Shown one piece after another: positions 1-6,675 of a DNA stretch of 12,429 nucleotides; position 1 is the stretch's first letter, and each line of letters opens with the position of its first letter. The notes under the pieces are model-generated. The model worked only from the letters and a program-made list of their open reading frames with translations. It did not search any database and had not been told where the DNA came from. Both the position numbers and the translations under genes were made by a program. This stretch comes from Candidatus Hermodarchaeota archaeon (GTDB lineage: Archaea; Asgardarchaeota; Hermodarchaeia; Hermodarchaeales; Hermodarchaeaceae). The DNA lies in assembly GCA_016840185.1 (NCBI GenBank), contig JAEOSV010000102.1, positions 1 through 12,429 of the forward strand. The letters run 5' to 3'.

Positions 1-113
1 CGGTCATAGAAGCTGGGTCACACCCGGTCTCGTCAGATCCCGGAAGTTAAGCCGGTTTCGTCGCCCTGAGTACTGATATCCGAGAGGTGTCGGGAAAAGT
101 GTGAACTGCGCCA
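1..113 (+). rRNA. rrf: 5S ribosomal RNA, 5' end cut by window start
   Basis: The sequence has the 5S core: a CATAG segment near the start, ACACCCGGTCTCGTCAGATC, then CCGGAAGTTAAGCC, and a closing strand GAACTGCGCC. That closing strand would pair with a 5' strand of which only CGGTC is present, so a few 5' bases lie outside the window. The exact 3' end (about 113) is inferred from this pairing. A pyrimidine-rich tract follows at about 114-126 and may end transcription. No 16S or 23S gene is visible, so the 5S may stand alone, but upstream sequence is missing. Confidence 0.93.
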
Positions 114-126
114 CTTCTTTTCCTTT
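114..126 (+). terminator. T/C-rich tract after 5S rRNA
   Basis: A pyrimidine run (CTTCTTTTCCTTTC-like) directly follows the 5S closing helix. Archaeal termination commonly uses T-rich tracts, so this is a plausible terminator; no stem precedes it other than 5S helix I itself. Confidence 0.4.
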
Positions 127-163
127 CATTCTCGCAATTGATTAGTGTTGACTCTAAGCAAAG

Positions 164-173
164 GTTTTTATTT
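164..173 (+). promoter_or_regulatory. TATA-like box for the DUF1512 gene
   Basis: GTTTTTATTT lies about 50 nt before the ATG at 219. A near copy (GTTTTTATTC) occurs before the next gene at about 1333. Assignment is by composition and position only. Confidence 0.35.
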
Positions 174-218
174 CGCTTTGAAACCGTTCCGACATTAGCC
201 TGAATCGTGTGACGAAAG

Positions 219-1325
219 ATGTTTCAATCGCCTCTTGTCGATTTCAATTGGATATTCCAGATTATCTTTCTAGTCTTTTTCATGTTCATTTACCTCTATG
301 GAACAAGGCTGCAATCCTATATTTGGCAGCGACAAGCAGAAGCGGGGCTCAAGCAGCTTGAAGTCTTAGCTAAACAAGGAAAGAATATTGCCACTAAAGC
401 CTTCAAAGATTTGAAAGTCGATGAAAAAGACATCAAAACAACTATCGAAGACTTCATGGAATTTTTTGTCATCGAACCAGTAAATGTTGACCCAGCAGGA
501 GTATTGCAACGTCTGGAGCATGTATTGGATGTGAGAACCACACGCTACAAAGATCAGGTTGCAGGTATCGCACCAAAGGCCTCCCCAGAACAGCAGGCTA
601 ACGCTGAAGCGGTACTCTCAGGGGCCATGGCCCTCAACTATGTTTATCGGGTTGTTCGTCACTTCTTTTTGCTAGGGAAAAAGACGAAGAGCATTTATTA
701 CACGATGCAGCTGCAAATGCAACTTCCGATGATCCTTCAGATGGCGAAAGCGTACTTTGAAGCGACCAGAGCCTTTGCTGATGGAAAACCAATCGGCGAT
801 GGTATGGGCCCATTAGCGGTGGCTCATTTTGCTCGAGAAATTAAAGCGGGTGAACCTGAAGATATTGCAGAAAACACAGTGGCTCTTTCAGGCGAGTTCG
901 AAGGTCGAACTCTGTGGTTTGTTCGAGCAAAAGGATATGGAAGCCAAGTAGGAAAACCTGGTGAAGGGATAAAACGGGTTGTTGAACGCAATAAGGGTAA
1001 AATTGCCCGAATTATCACGGTTGATGCCGGTTTGAAACTTGAAGGCGAAGACACAGGACACGTGATTGAAGGTGTGGGTGCAGCTATCGGTGATCCTGGA
1101 CCAGAGAAATTTAAGATGGAGGATTCGGGTGTTCGACACAATATCCCCATTGATGCAATCGTTATCAAAGAGTCCTTAGAAGACGCTCTTGCTCCCATGA
1201 AGAAATCACTTGTCGACGCAGTTCCTAAAGTTATTGAAAGAATGAAGAACGCAGTTCTGAAGCGCACAGAGAAAGGCGACACCATCATCATCGCAGGTAT
1301 TGGAAATACCATTGGCATCGCTTAG
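219..1325 (+). CDS. DUF1512 membrane-anchored protein
   Basis: 368 aa. Residues about 12-29 form one strongly hydrophobic N-terminal helix (IFQIIFLVFFMFIYLYG), followed by basic residues and a long soluble domain, so it is probably a single-pass anchored protein. The layout and sequence (LYGTRLQSYIWQRQAE after the helix, a helical middle part, and a glycine-rich C-terminal half with conserved VDAGLKLEGEDTG and the ending IIIAGIGNTIGIA) match my recollection of archaeal DUF1512 proteins, whose biochemical function is unknown. It follows the 5S gene and precedes PPAT on the same strand with an 80-nt gap. A TATA-like box upstream suggests its own promoter. The family call is by memory of sequence pattern; the gene itself is secure. 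Confidence 0.8.
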   Translation: MFQSPLVDFNWIFQIIFLVFFMFIYLYGTRLQSYIWQRQAEAGLKQLEVLAKQGKNIATKAFKDLKVDEKDIKTTIEDFMEFFVIEPVNVDPAGVLQRLEHVLDVRTTRYKDQVAGIAPKASPEQQANAEAVLSGAMALNYVYRVVRHFFLLGKKTKSIYYTMQLQMQLPMILQMAKAYFEATRAFADGKPIGDGMGPLAVAHFAREIKAGEPEDIAENTVALSGEFEGRTLWFVRAKGYGSQVGKPGEGIKRVVERNKGKIARIITVDAGLKLEGEDTGHVIEGVGAAIGDPGPEKFKMEDSGVRHNIPIDAIVIKESLEDALAPMKKSLVDAVPKVIERMKNAVLKRTEKGDTIIIAGIGNTIGIA

Positions 1326-1332
1326 GATGCAC

Positions 1333-1342
1333 GTTTTTATTC
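1333..1342 (+). promoter_or_regulatory. TATA-like box for PPAT gene
   Basis: GTTTTTATTC sits in the 80-nt gap between the DUF1512 gene and PPAT. It resembles the box at 164-173. A start of transcription about 25 nt downstream would give a leader of roughly 40 nt that includes the GGAGGAG ribosome binding site. Confidence 0.35.
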
Positions 1343-1391
1343 GAATCATGGCTTGTGCTAAAACTTTTTCAGCAGAACACGAGAGCAAGAC

Positions 1392-1399
1392 AGGAGGAG
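1392..1399 (+). promoter_or_regulatory. Shine-Dalgarno site selecting the TTG start of PPAT
   Basis: AGGAGGAG ends 6 nt before TTG at 1406. No comparable site precedes the in-frame GTG at 1355, so this decides the start. Confidence 0.75.
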
Positions 1400-1405
1400 T
1401 TAGTC

Positions 1406-1897
1406 TTGTCTGAAGCGCCGTATGAATGGGTTGCCATTGGTGGTACCTTTGACCGTCTGCATAAAGGACACAAGACACTTCTTCGTCGTGCCTTTGAGTT
1501 GGGTAAACAGGTTCTCATTGGATTAACGACTCAGGACATGGTTAGTCATAAGCCTGATAAGGAATTCATCGCCAGTTATGAAGAGCGAGAAGGCGAGTTA
1601 GAAAAATGGTTGAAAATCGAAGGTTATGAGGGCCGCTATATTATTCGTCCGTTACACAACAAATACGGGCCTTCTATCACAATGTCCGAACTTCAGTTGA
1701 TCGTGGTTAGCGAAGAAACATGTCCTGTTGCAAAGGAAATTAACGAAATTCGACGCGAGCATAATCTGCCACTATTGCATATCGCAGTTCTCACCATGGT
1801 GATGGCTGAAGACCAAATCTCGATTTCTTCCACTCGTATTCGAGCGGGGCAAATCGACCGAGATGGTCGAATCAGCTATCATGGAGTTTCAAACTAG
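1406..1897 (+). CDS. coaD: Phosphopantetheine adenylyltransferase, archaeal type (PPAT)
   Basis: 163 aa from TTG. Cytosolic nucleotidyltransferase that joins 4'-phosphopantetheine and ATP to dephospho-CoA plus pyrophosphate, the penultimate step of coenzyme A synthesis. It shows the HIGH-superfamily ATP site GGTFDRLHKGH at residues 12-22 and the C-terminal ISSTRIR signature at about 140-146, both typical of the archaeal/eukaryotic PPAT branch. An in-frame GTG at 1355 would add 17 residues, but the TTG has a strong AGGAGGAG site and gives a protein that begins just before the first strand, as in homologues. Downstream lies a gene-free, structured region. Gene naming in archaea varies (coaD, or just archaeal PPAT). 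Confidence 0.93.
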   Translation: MSEAPYEWVAIGGTFDRLHKGHKTLLRRAFELGKQVLIGLTTQDMVSHKPDKEFIASYEEREGELEKWLKIEGYEGRYIIRPLHNKYGPSITMSELQLIVVSEETCPVAKEINEIRREHNLPLLHIAVLTMVMAEDQISISSTRIRAGQIDRDGRISYHGVSN

Positions 1898-1942
1898 TAA
1901 TGGAAGCGTTTTTGAAGTACCGTTTCCGTCTTGTTGCTAGCA

Positions 1943-1956
1943 ATGAAAGGATATTA
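1943..1956 (+). promoter_or_regulatory. BRE/TATA-like promoter of the candidate structured RNA
   Basis: ATGAAAGG followed by ATATTA resembles an archaeal purine-rich BRE plus TATA element. Counting about 25 nt from the TATA centre puts transcription start near 1976-1980, the first base of the helix that closes the folded region. The agreement of two independent cues is why it is listed. Confidence 0.45.
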
Positions 1957-1975
1957 GCCACCATCGAGGACGAGA

Positions 1976-2266
1976 CTGAAGACTTTGGTCTGATGAAGAT
2001 TCGTGCAAATTTGTGGCGACACTGGAGCAGCGTTGAGGGTTATGCGGCATGTGACAGGCTCCTGCATGATTTATGACGTGTCGTCTAGAGGTGACTGTGG
2101 GGGCAACCCACGATGTCCACACTTCAGCGCCGGGTCGCAACACGCTCACCATGCCCGACATATTAAGAGAGGACCTGTCGGAGGGATTAAGGCGTTCTGC
2201 CCACCAATGATGACGGGGCGTTAGTGTATCGGTCAACAGAGCAGAAGCGACCCACCAATTCTTCAG
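1976..2266 (+). ncRNA. Candidate structured RNA of unknown family
   Basis: The gap between PPAT and the next gene (1898-2281) holds no convincing protein. GC over 2041-2280 is 134/240 (56%), against 21/60 for coding bases 2401-2460. By eye it folds in order: terminal helix 1976-1982 with 2260-2266, plus 1985-1989 with 2254-2258; central helix 2053-2058/2174-2179 and 2060-2063/2170-2173, interrupted only by a bulged C2059; then 2064-2068/2150-2154; then 2074-2081/2140-2148 with one bulged C; a tip hairpin 2097-2101/2107-2111 with loop GGCAA on a short stem; and a small hairpin 2127-2129/2136-2138. A second hairpin is 2199-2202/2216-2219. U-G pairs (2052/2180, 2096/2112) favour the + strand. 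I found neither the GGAA/AGCAGC helix 8 of SRP RNA nor the RNase P CR-I/CR-V sequences, so no family is assigned. The 3' end is uncertain because no T-run precedes the next start. Confidence 0.55.
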
Positions 2267-2281
2267 AGCAGCGCCATCCAG

Positions 2282-3145
2282 GTGAAGAAAATACCTCGCC
2301 GTCATCGTAGGACGTTTTATAAATTCCTTCAAACAGAACTAGGAGAACAAATTCCTTCTGAATTTCTCCCTCGACGTATTCGTGTTTTAGGTCATGTAGC
2401 AATATTGTGGTTAGATTCAAAAATTATCCACCACAAAGAGCTGATTGGTCAAACCACACTCAAGTATAACAAAAAAATTCAATCCGTGTTACGTCGAACC
2501 GAAGCCATTGCCGGTCCTTATCGACAACCTGCCGTTGAGTTGATTGCAGGTTCACCAGAAACAAAGACTGTTTTCAGAGAAAACAAAGTAGTTTTCCATA
2601 TTGATCCGATGAAAGTGATGTTTTCAGTGGGAAACAAGGCAGAACGTCTACGTATGAGCAAATTGGGATCAGATGAAATCGTTGTTGATATGTTCGCAGG
2701 TATTGGACAACTATCACTTCCAATGGCAGTCCATGCACGACCGAAAATAATTCACGCAATTGAATGGAACCCAGATGCCTTCCATTTCCTCGAACAAAAT
2801 ATTCGAGCCAACAAGGCCTCTGACATTGTTCAACCGCATATGGGGGATACCCAGGTGATAGCACCCACCGTTGGAAGAGAGCAGGCGGATCGGGTTATCA
2901 TGGGGTTAATTCAAGGAACTGCATCATATCTTGACCAAGGAATTCAATGTGTTCGGTCTGGGGGAATGATGCATATTCACGAAATTGGACCCAAGGACAA
3001 TATGGAGACCGCCCTGTTATCAAAAATCGAACAAGCTGCCTCATCATATGGAAAACAGGTTGCAATTATTTTAACTCGCAAAATCAAAACTTACAACCCG
3101 CAATACAACCATTTCGTCTTGGATCTACAAGTAAATGACCAGTAA
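2282..3145 (+). CDS. taw2: Trm5/TYW2-family enzyme, probably Taw2 (tRNA-Phe wyosine aminocarboxypropyltransferase)
   Basis: 287 aa from GTG. Trm5/TYW2 fold: an N-terminal D1-like part, then a class I SAM-binding domain with DMFAGIGQ at 136-143, acidic strand end E161 followed by NP at 163-164, and GD at 188-189. The catalytic-region motif reads DRVIMGLI (203-210) rather than the NLP motif of Trm5 m1G37 methylases, and HIHE (231-234) follows. These favour TYW2/Taw2, which transfers the aminocarboxypropyl group of SAM to 4-demethylwyosine at position 37 of tRNA-Phe. Trm5 is the alternative. The start is only 15 nt after the candidate RNA; an in-frame stop at 2222-2224 limits any N-terminal extension, and the ribosome site is weak. 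Ends tail to tail with tyrS, 9 nt apart. Confidence 0.82.
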   Translation: MKKIPRRHRRTFYKFLQTELGEQIPSEFLPRRIRVLGHVAILWLDSKIIHHKELIGQTTLKYNKKIQSVLRRTEAIAGPYRQPAVELIAGSPETKTVFRENKVVFHIDPMKVMFSVGNKAERLRMSKLGSDEIVVDMFAGIGQLSLPMAVHARPKIIHAIEWNPDAFHFLEQNIRANKASDIVQPHMGDTQVIAPTVGREQADRVIMGLIQGTASYLDQGIQCVRSGGMMHIHEIGPKDNMETALLSKIEQAASSYGKQVAIILTRKIKTYNPQYNHFVLDLQVNDQ

Positions 3146-3154
3146 AATGTGAAT

Positions 3155-4279
3155 CTACCGGGTGATTTGGAATTCTGTAATCTCTTGGTATAATTTCTTG
3201 GCTTCGGGGTTCTCATCGAAGTATTTCCGAACGGGTTCGAGAAAATCACAGAATGCTTTCACAGCGGCTTCTTTCAGGTCCAACGGGTGGATAGCGCCTG
3301 CAGCATATAATGATTCGAGTTCATCTGCACTTGTAAGGCTTAATTGTCCCCCGTATTTTTCAGCTCGTTCAATATGCAAAGTGTACCCATCAGAAGTGAA
3401 TAGGATATTGCGGATATAACTTAGAATGGGATTATTTTCAACTTCCCCAGCAGGACAGTATGCGTTTTTCATTTTCCTCTTAATTTCACGTGTCGAGTCA
3501 TGAATGAAGATGGCGTCACCTGGTTTAGATTTTGACATCTTAATGTCAATGGCTAAATCTTGAGCTGAGAACTCTGAGGCTACATCCATGCGGGCTGTTC
3601 CAGTGAGACCTGGAAGCAGGGGCATGTGGATACCCACTGGTTTCCAGCCGAGTTTCATTTTATCGGACACCTCACGAGCTAATACATGTGCCCGTCGTTG
3701 ATCCATACCAGAGAGACAAATTTCGTATTTTTGGTCGATGATGTCTGTTACCTGTAAAAGGGGATAAATGAGCTTTGAGAAATCAATTGCCGCTTCTTCT
3801 TCGGTGCGACCCATAATATCAGTTGATCGTCTTACTCTCGCAAGAGTGAGATTTTTTGCTACTCGCAGAATTTTCTCCCAATACTCAAGTCGTCGCATTA
3901 AATCTTCAGCAGTTACAATGTGAACTTTTGTGGTGTCTACTTTAAGAGCCACAAAGCAGTGACGAAGATAATCAGCACAGCGACGTATCTTTTCTATATT
4001 ACCACCAAATTTATCGTTAACTTGGGCATGCCAAGTAGCAAGGAGAATTTCCATTCGAACTCCTAATTCTACGAGTTGGTTGAGTTTTTGCACCCAACCT
4101 ATCCAACCTATGTGGAACAGTCCACTAGGTTCCACACCTATGTACCCCCGAGGTTTCTCTTGACGAGAAAAGAGCTCCGCTAAGTCTTCGACAGTAAGTA
4201 CTTCTTGAGTGTGTTTGGCAATTTTTTCGACACTAGGTGGAAGACTGCTCACAGGTACCACATCTTGTGTCTCGGGCAT
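3155..4279 (-). CDS. tyrS: Tyrosyl-tRNA synthetase
   Basis: 374 aa, class I aminoacyl-tRNA synthetase that charges tRNA-Tyr in the cytosol. The HIGH motif appears as HIGW (56-59) after GYIGVEPSG. GMDQRRAHVLARE (191-203) is the tyrosine-pocket region of TyrRS rather than TrpRS, and KMSKS is at 247-251. The C-terminal part (CPAGEVENNP, YGGQLSLTS, HPLDLK, PVRKYF) matches the archaeal/eukaryotic TyrRS group of the Pyrococcus type as I remember it, including the use of KMSKS instead of KMSSS. Length is as expected. Divergent from the TOPRIM gene across a 104-nt promoter region, and convergent with the Taw2 gene. Confidence 0.95.
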   Translation of the reverse strand: MPETQDVVPVSSLPPSVEKIAKHTQEVLTVEDLAELFSRQEKPRGYIGVEPSGLFHIGWIGWVQKLNQLVELGVRMEILLATWHAQVNDKFGGNIEKIRRCADYLRHCFVALKVDTTKVHIVTAEDLMRRLEYWEKILRVAKNLTLARVRRSTDIMGRTEEEAAIDFSKLIYPLLQVTDIIDQKYEICLSGMDQRRAHVLAREVSDKMKLGWKPVGIHMPLLPGLTGTARMDVASEFSAQDLAIDIKMSKSKPGDAIFIHDSTREIKRKMKNAYCPAGEVENNPILSYIRNILFTSDGYTLHIERAEKYGGQLSLTSADELESLYAAGAIHPLDLKEAAVKAFCDFLEPVRKYFDENPEAKKLYQEITEFQITR

Positions 4280-4304
4280 GTTCTGTTTAATATAAAAGTG
4301 AACC

Positions 4305-4312
4305 GCTATAAG
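4305..4312 (-). promoter_or_regulatory. TATA-like box for tyrS
   Basis: On the - strand this reads CTTATAG, about 27-33 nt before the ATG at 4279, which would give a leaderless or nearly leaderless mRNA. A second AT-rich string (TTTTATATT, 4288-4297) is too close to the start to place transcription before it. Confidence 0.4.
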
Positions 4313-4328
4313 GGGCTCAATAACCGAG

Positions 4329-4337
4329 AAATATAAG
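4329..4337 (+). promoter_or_regulatory. TATA-like box for the small TOPRIM gene
   Basis: AAATATAAG is about 50 nt before the ATG at 4384. An AAAGGT ribosome site lies just before that ATG, so a short leader is expected. Confidence 0.35.
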
Positions 4338-4383
4338 AAAAAGAGGTGAATGGTATTCGAAAATAAGGAGTGTTACAAAGGTA

Positions 4384-4803
4384 ATGTGCCCCCAACGAAA
4401 AGCCACACAATCGAAGCAGGAAAGACTGGAAGAGCGTTTTAATAAAGGACTCCAACTGTTGCTTGATCTCTCAGATGATGGGGTACCAATTGTTGTTGAG
4501 GGCATTAAAGATATCACCGCATTACGAGGATTGGGATTGTCAGGACCAATTCACTCCTTAGCGGGACATAATATTGTAAGTTTAGCCGATGAGCTTGCCG
4601 ATTCTCGTCGTCTCCTCATTTTGTTCGATTTTGATAGGCGTGGAGGACAGTTAACCCGACACCTAATTAGGCAGTTAGAAGGGCGAGGCGTAGCAATATT
4701 GCATAGAGAACGATATCAGTTAAGACGGGCGTTTTGTTGGCGTGTCCGCGTCATAGAAGGGCTGAAGCAAATAGATGAATCTTCGAAAGGCACAAAGTTT
4801 TAA
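4384..4803 (+). CDS. Small TOPRIM-domain protein (COG1658 / UPF0292 type)
   Basis: 139 aa, essentially one TOPRIM domain. The N-terminal glutamate motif is VVEGIKD (E39) and the acidic motif is LFDFDRRG (DFD at 82-84), the metal-binding residues of this fold. The family is described as small primase-like or RNase M5-like; its function in archaea is not firmly known to me. It sits directly upstream of dnaG (137 nt), the other TOPRIM gene in this window, which may reflect shared work in RNA processing or replication. Start ATG is preceded by AAAGGT. No truncation seen. Confidence 0.85.
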   Translation: MCPQRKATQSKQERLEERFNKGLQLLLDLSDDGVPIVVEGIKDITALRGLGLSGPIHSLAGHNIVSLADELADSRRLLILFDFDRRGGQLTRHLIRQLEGRGVAILHRERYQLRRAFCWRVRVIEGLKQIDESSKGTKF

Positions 4804-4891
4804 TGCTGTCTCTTCGTGTGGCTAATTACATCACGCTTACCATATTACCAAATCATCATCACAAATCAACAAAAACACGCGTATTCAGTAT

Positions 4892-4901
4892 CACACGTGT
4901 G
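4892..4901. repeat. 10-bp perfect palindrome upstream of dnaG
   Basis: CACACGTGTG is a perfect palindrome about 40 nt before the dnaG ATG, in an intergenic region rich in A and C. It could be an operator for a dimeric regulator. Nothing else in the window shares it, so its role is open. Confidence 0.3.
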
Positions 4902-4940
4902 TATCAAAACATTACAAATCACTCTTACAAGGTGACGATA

Positions 4941-6246
4941 ATGGGAGCAAATGTAGAAAGCACTGGTACTACGAAGTATTGTATTCGTGGAAAAATCGAA
5001 ATTGATGGAATAGTTGAAACCCCCGATGTGGTAGGTGCTCTCTTCGGTCAAACTGAGGGCCTACACTTCATATCAAAGATGTGAAGGGGTAATCGGTGAA
5101 GATTTAGACCTTAGAGAATTACAACAGTCGGGGCGAATTGGTCGAATAAAAGTTGAGCTTCACTCTGAAAGTGGAAAATCACACGGAATTATCACTATCC
5201 CCTGTAGCCTTGATAGAACTGAAACCGCCATTCTCGCAGCAGCAATGGAAACAGTCGACAGGGTTGGCCCATGTACAGCCAAAATAACCCTTGAAAAATT
5301 GGAAGATGTCCGAGAAGAGAAGCGAAAACAAATCGTTGATCGTGCAGTAGATTTACTACGGGATTGGGAGGGCGAAATATCTCCTGATTCACAAGAAATG
5401 ACAGATACGGTTCTTCGTGAAGCACGTACAGCAGAGATTATCAAACTCGGCAAAGAAAAACTGCCTGCTGGACCAGGAGCGAAAAGCTCGAAAACAATCA
5501 TTATTGTGGAGGGTCGAGCTGACGTTCTTGCCCTTCTACGATCTGGTGTTAAGAACTCTGTTGCTGTCGAAGGAACATCGATTCCAAAATCAATTCGCGA
5601 TATTGCTAAAGATAAAACCGTCATCGCTTTCTTGGATGGAGATCGTGGCGGTGACCTAATTCTCAAGGAACTTTCGCAAGTAATCAAAGTGAACTATGTA
5701 GCTCGAGCTCCAACTGGTCGAGAAGTTGAGCAACTGACTCACAAAGAAGTAACGAAAGCTCTTCGGAATAAAGTTCCAGCAGAACAAGTTATTAGAAAAA
5801 CAAGACGGAAAACGAAAACCACAGCTGAAAAGGTCAAAGAGAAGAAACGTACGCAAAGAACACCAACGAAAAAAACCAAAGAACCACGACGAACCAAGCT
5901 TCGCACGACAACTCGGACGAAAGCTGCAGAAAAACCCAAACCTAAACCGAAGGATTTGGGAATTCCAAAGCCTGTCCTTAGCTCAGCTGAAAAAATCCAA
6001 CAAACAATGATGGCTGTAATTTTGGATGAAAAATTCAAACAGCTCAAGGAAACACATGTTGGTGAACTTGCGAAGGAATTACAAGAACTCGAAAAAGCCG
6101 ATGTTCTCATCCTTGATGGAGTTGTAACACAACGACTGATTGACATTGCTGAGGACCGGGGTATCGGGCTAATCATCGGCGTGCGAGTAGGAAATATCGT
6201 TAAGAAACCAGCAAAAATGCGTATACACACTTTCGACGAACTTTAA
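4941..6246 (+). CDS. dnaG: DnaG-type primase, gene interrupted by a 28-nt BHB-like intron
   Basis: After removal of 5065-5092 the gene encodes 425 aa; exon 1 is 4941-5064 (41 codons plus 1 nt) and exon 2 is 5093-6246. Archaeal DnaG is a TOPRIM primase homologue that also associates with the exosome. Domain order: N-terminal domain 1-165 with [16 protein letters not shown] across the splice junction; TOPRIM with IIIVEGRAD (E181) and LDGDRGGD (DGD at 223-225); a Lys/Arg/Thr-rich linker at about 276-332; and a C-terminal domain at 332-425 ending in MRIHTFDEL. The start is ATG 4941 with an AGGTGA site 5 nt upstream. Read without splicing, exon 1 ends at TGA (5082-5084) and exon 2 has no good start, since the first in-frame ATG (5035) lies within exon 1. 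Codon quality is normal on both sides, so this is not a decayed gene. Confidence 0.88.
5065..5092 (+). other. Predicted BHB intron in dnaG mRNA (28 nt)
   Basis: The insert forms an inner hairpin 5066-5074/5078-5086, 9 bp with one U-G pair and loop AAA. Immediately outside it, 5059-5062 (GCCT) pairs with 5087-5090 (GGGT) as two C-G and two G-U pairs. This leaves 3-nt bulges 5063-5065 (ACA) and 5091-5093 (AAT) on opposite strands: a bulge, 4-bp helix, bulge. The outer helix is weak (G5058-C5094, or 5052-5055 with 5094-5097 across three unpaired bases), so the motif is of relaxed type. Cutting after the second base of each bulge joins CTA-C to TC-GGT and reads GLLGED. The product is an inference from structure plus protein homology; no transcript is available. 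Confidence 0.82.
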
Positions 6247-6261
6247 CAAAATTCCCTATAA

Positions 6262-6294
6262 ACCTCATATTTTATCCCCACATCATTATGAGGT
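6262..6294 (+). terminator. Inverted repeat after dnaG
   Basis: ACCTCATA (6262-6269) pairs with TATGAGGT (6287-6294), 8 bp with a 17-nt AT-rich loop, starting 15 nt after the dnaG stop. It may mark or protect the 3' end of the dnaG mRNA, or be an operator for the next gene. No T-run follows. Confidence 0.3.
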
Positions 6295-6369
6295 GTTTCA
6301 CTCCGACAAAGTTAAATAGCGAGCAGATGCATTTTCGCTTCATCCATAAAACGCAGTGAGCGTGTAGTT

Positions 6370-6666
6370 GTGGCTGAAACGAACACAAAGCTCATTCGAA
6401 TCTTACAGATAGTCGGAATTCTATTCTTACTTGGAGCAGGATTACTCGCTATCACGAACCTAGCTTTCGATATTGATTTCGACCAAGCTTCTGCCATTCT
6501 CCTTTTGTCATTCTTACTAATTTGTGGTCTTTGTTTTGGCATGACTGGATTAATGAACGAAAATCCTGAACGAACCCGGAAATTACTAGTCGAATGGTTC
6601 ATTGTGGTTGTAGCGATTCTTATTTGGGTAGTCGGAGTCTATGCATTACTCCCATTATCTCCTTGA
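6370..6666 (+). CDS. Small membrane protein, three predicted helices
   Basis: 98 aa from GTG. Hydrophobic segments lie at about residues 9-30, 40-62 and 75-94, with a charged loop NENPERTRKLL between the second and third. I do not recognise the family. The next gene, atpD, starts 9 nt after its stop, and the atpD ribosome site (GAGGGA) overlaps the stop codon, so the two are likely co-transcribed. Whether it serves the ATP synthase cannot be said: it lacks the glutamate-bearing double hairpin expected of the proteolipid subunit K. The start is uncertain because the ribosome site is weak. Confidence 0.7.
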   Translation: MAETNTKLIRILQIVGILFLLGAGLLAITNLAFDIDFDQASAILLLSFLLICGLCFGMTGLMNENPERTRKLLVEWFIVVVAILIWVVGVYALLPLSP

Positions 6667-6675
6667 GGGATCACT

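Noticed and set aside
824..1318. Long antisense frames inside the DUF1512 gene, and similar ones inside dnaG, PAN and tyrS
   Set aside because: Shadow frames of well-supported genes, rich in Ser/Pro/Phe from reverse reading, without family resemblance.
1900..2079. A 59-codon frame starting 2 nt after the PPAT stop (MEAFLKYRFRLVASNERILA...)
   Set aside because: The first half looks somewhat protein-like, but it resembles no family I know, runs into the GC-rich folded region and ends there. It also overlaps the TATA-like element and terminal helix of the RNA candidate. A real small gene cannot be fully excluded.
1976..2266. Assignment of the structured region to SRP RNA or RNase P RNA
   Set aside because: No GGAA-loop helix 8 with AGCAGC opposite, and no GAGGAAAGUCC / ACAGAA pair as in RNase P, on either strand. 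A GAGCAGCG 8-mer occurs twice but without the required context.
1937..2420. Two overlapping - strand frames covering the PPAT-taw2 gap
   Set aside because: Composition is Trp/His/Arg/Ser-rich without recognisable motifs, and they overlap the secure start of the taw2 gene.
5065..5092. Ribosomal bypassing or programmed frameshifting to explain the dnaG break
   Set aside because: Possible in principle, but no slippery site is seen, and matched take-off and landing codons are not obvious (the CTA/GTA similarity is weak). The BHB geometry, the exact frame restoration and the second BHB in tRNA-Val explain it better.
5035..6246. The dnaG 3' part as a separate gene starting at ATG 5035
   Set aside because: The first 16 residues of that frame read exon 1 out of frame and do not look like DnaG; the true N-terminus is encoded from 4941.
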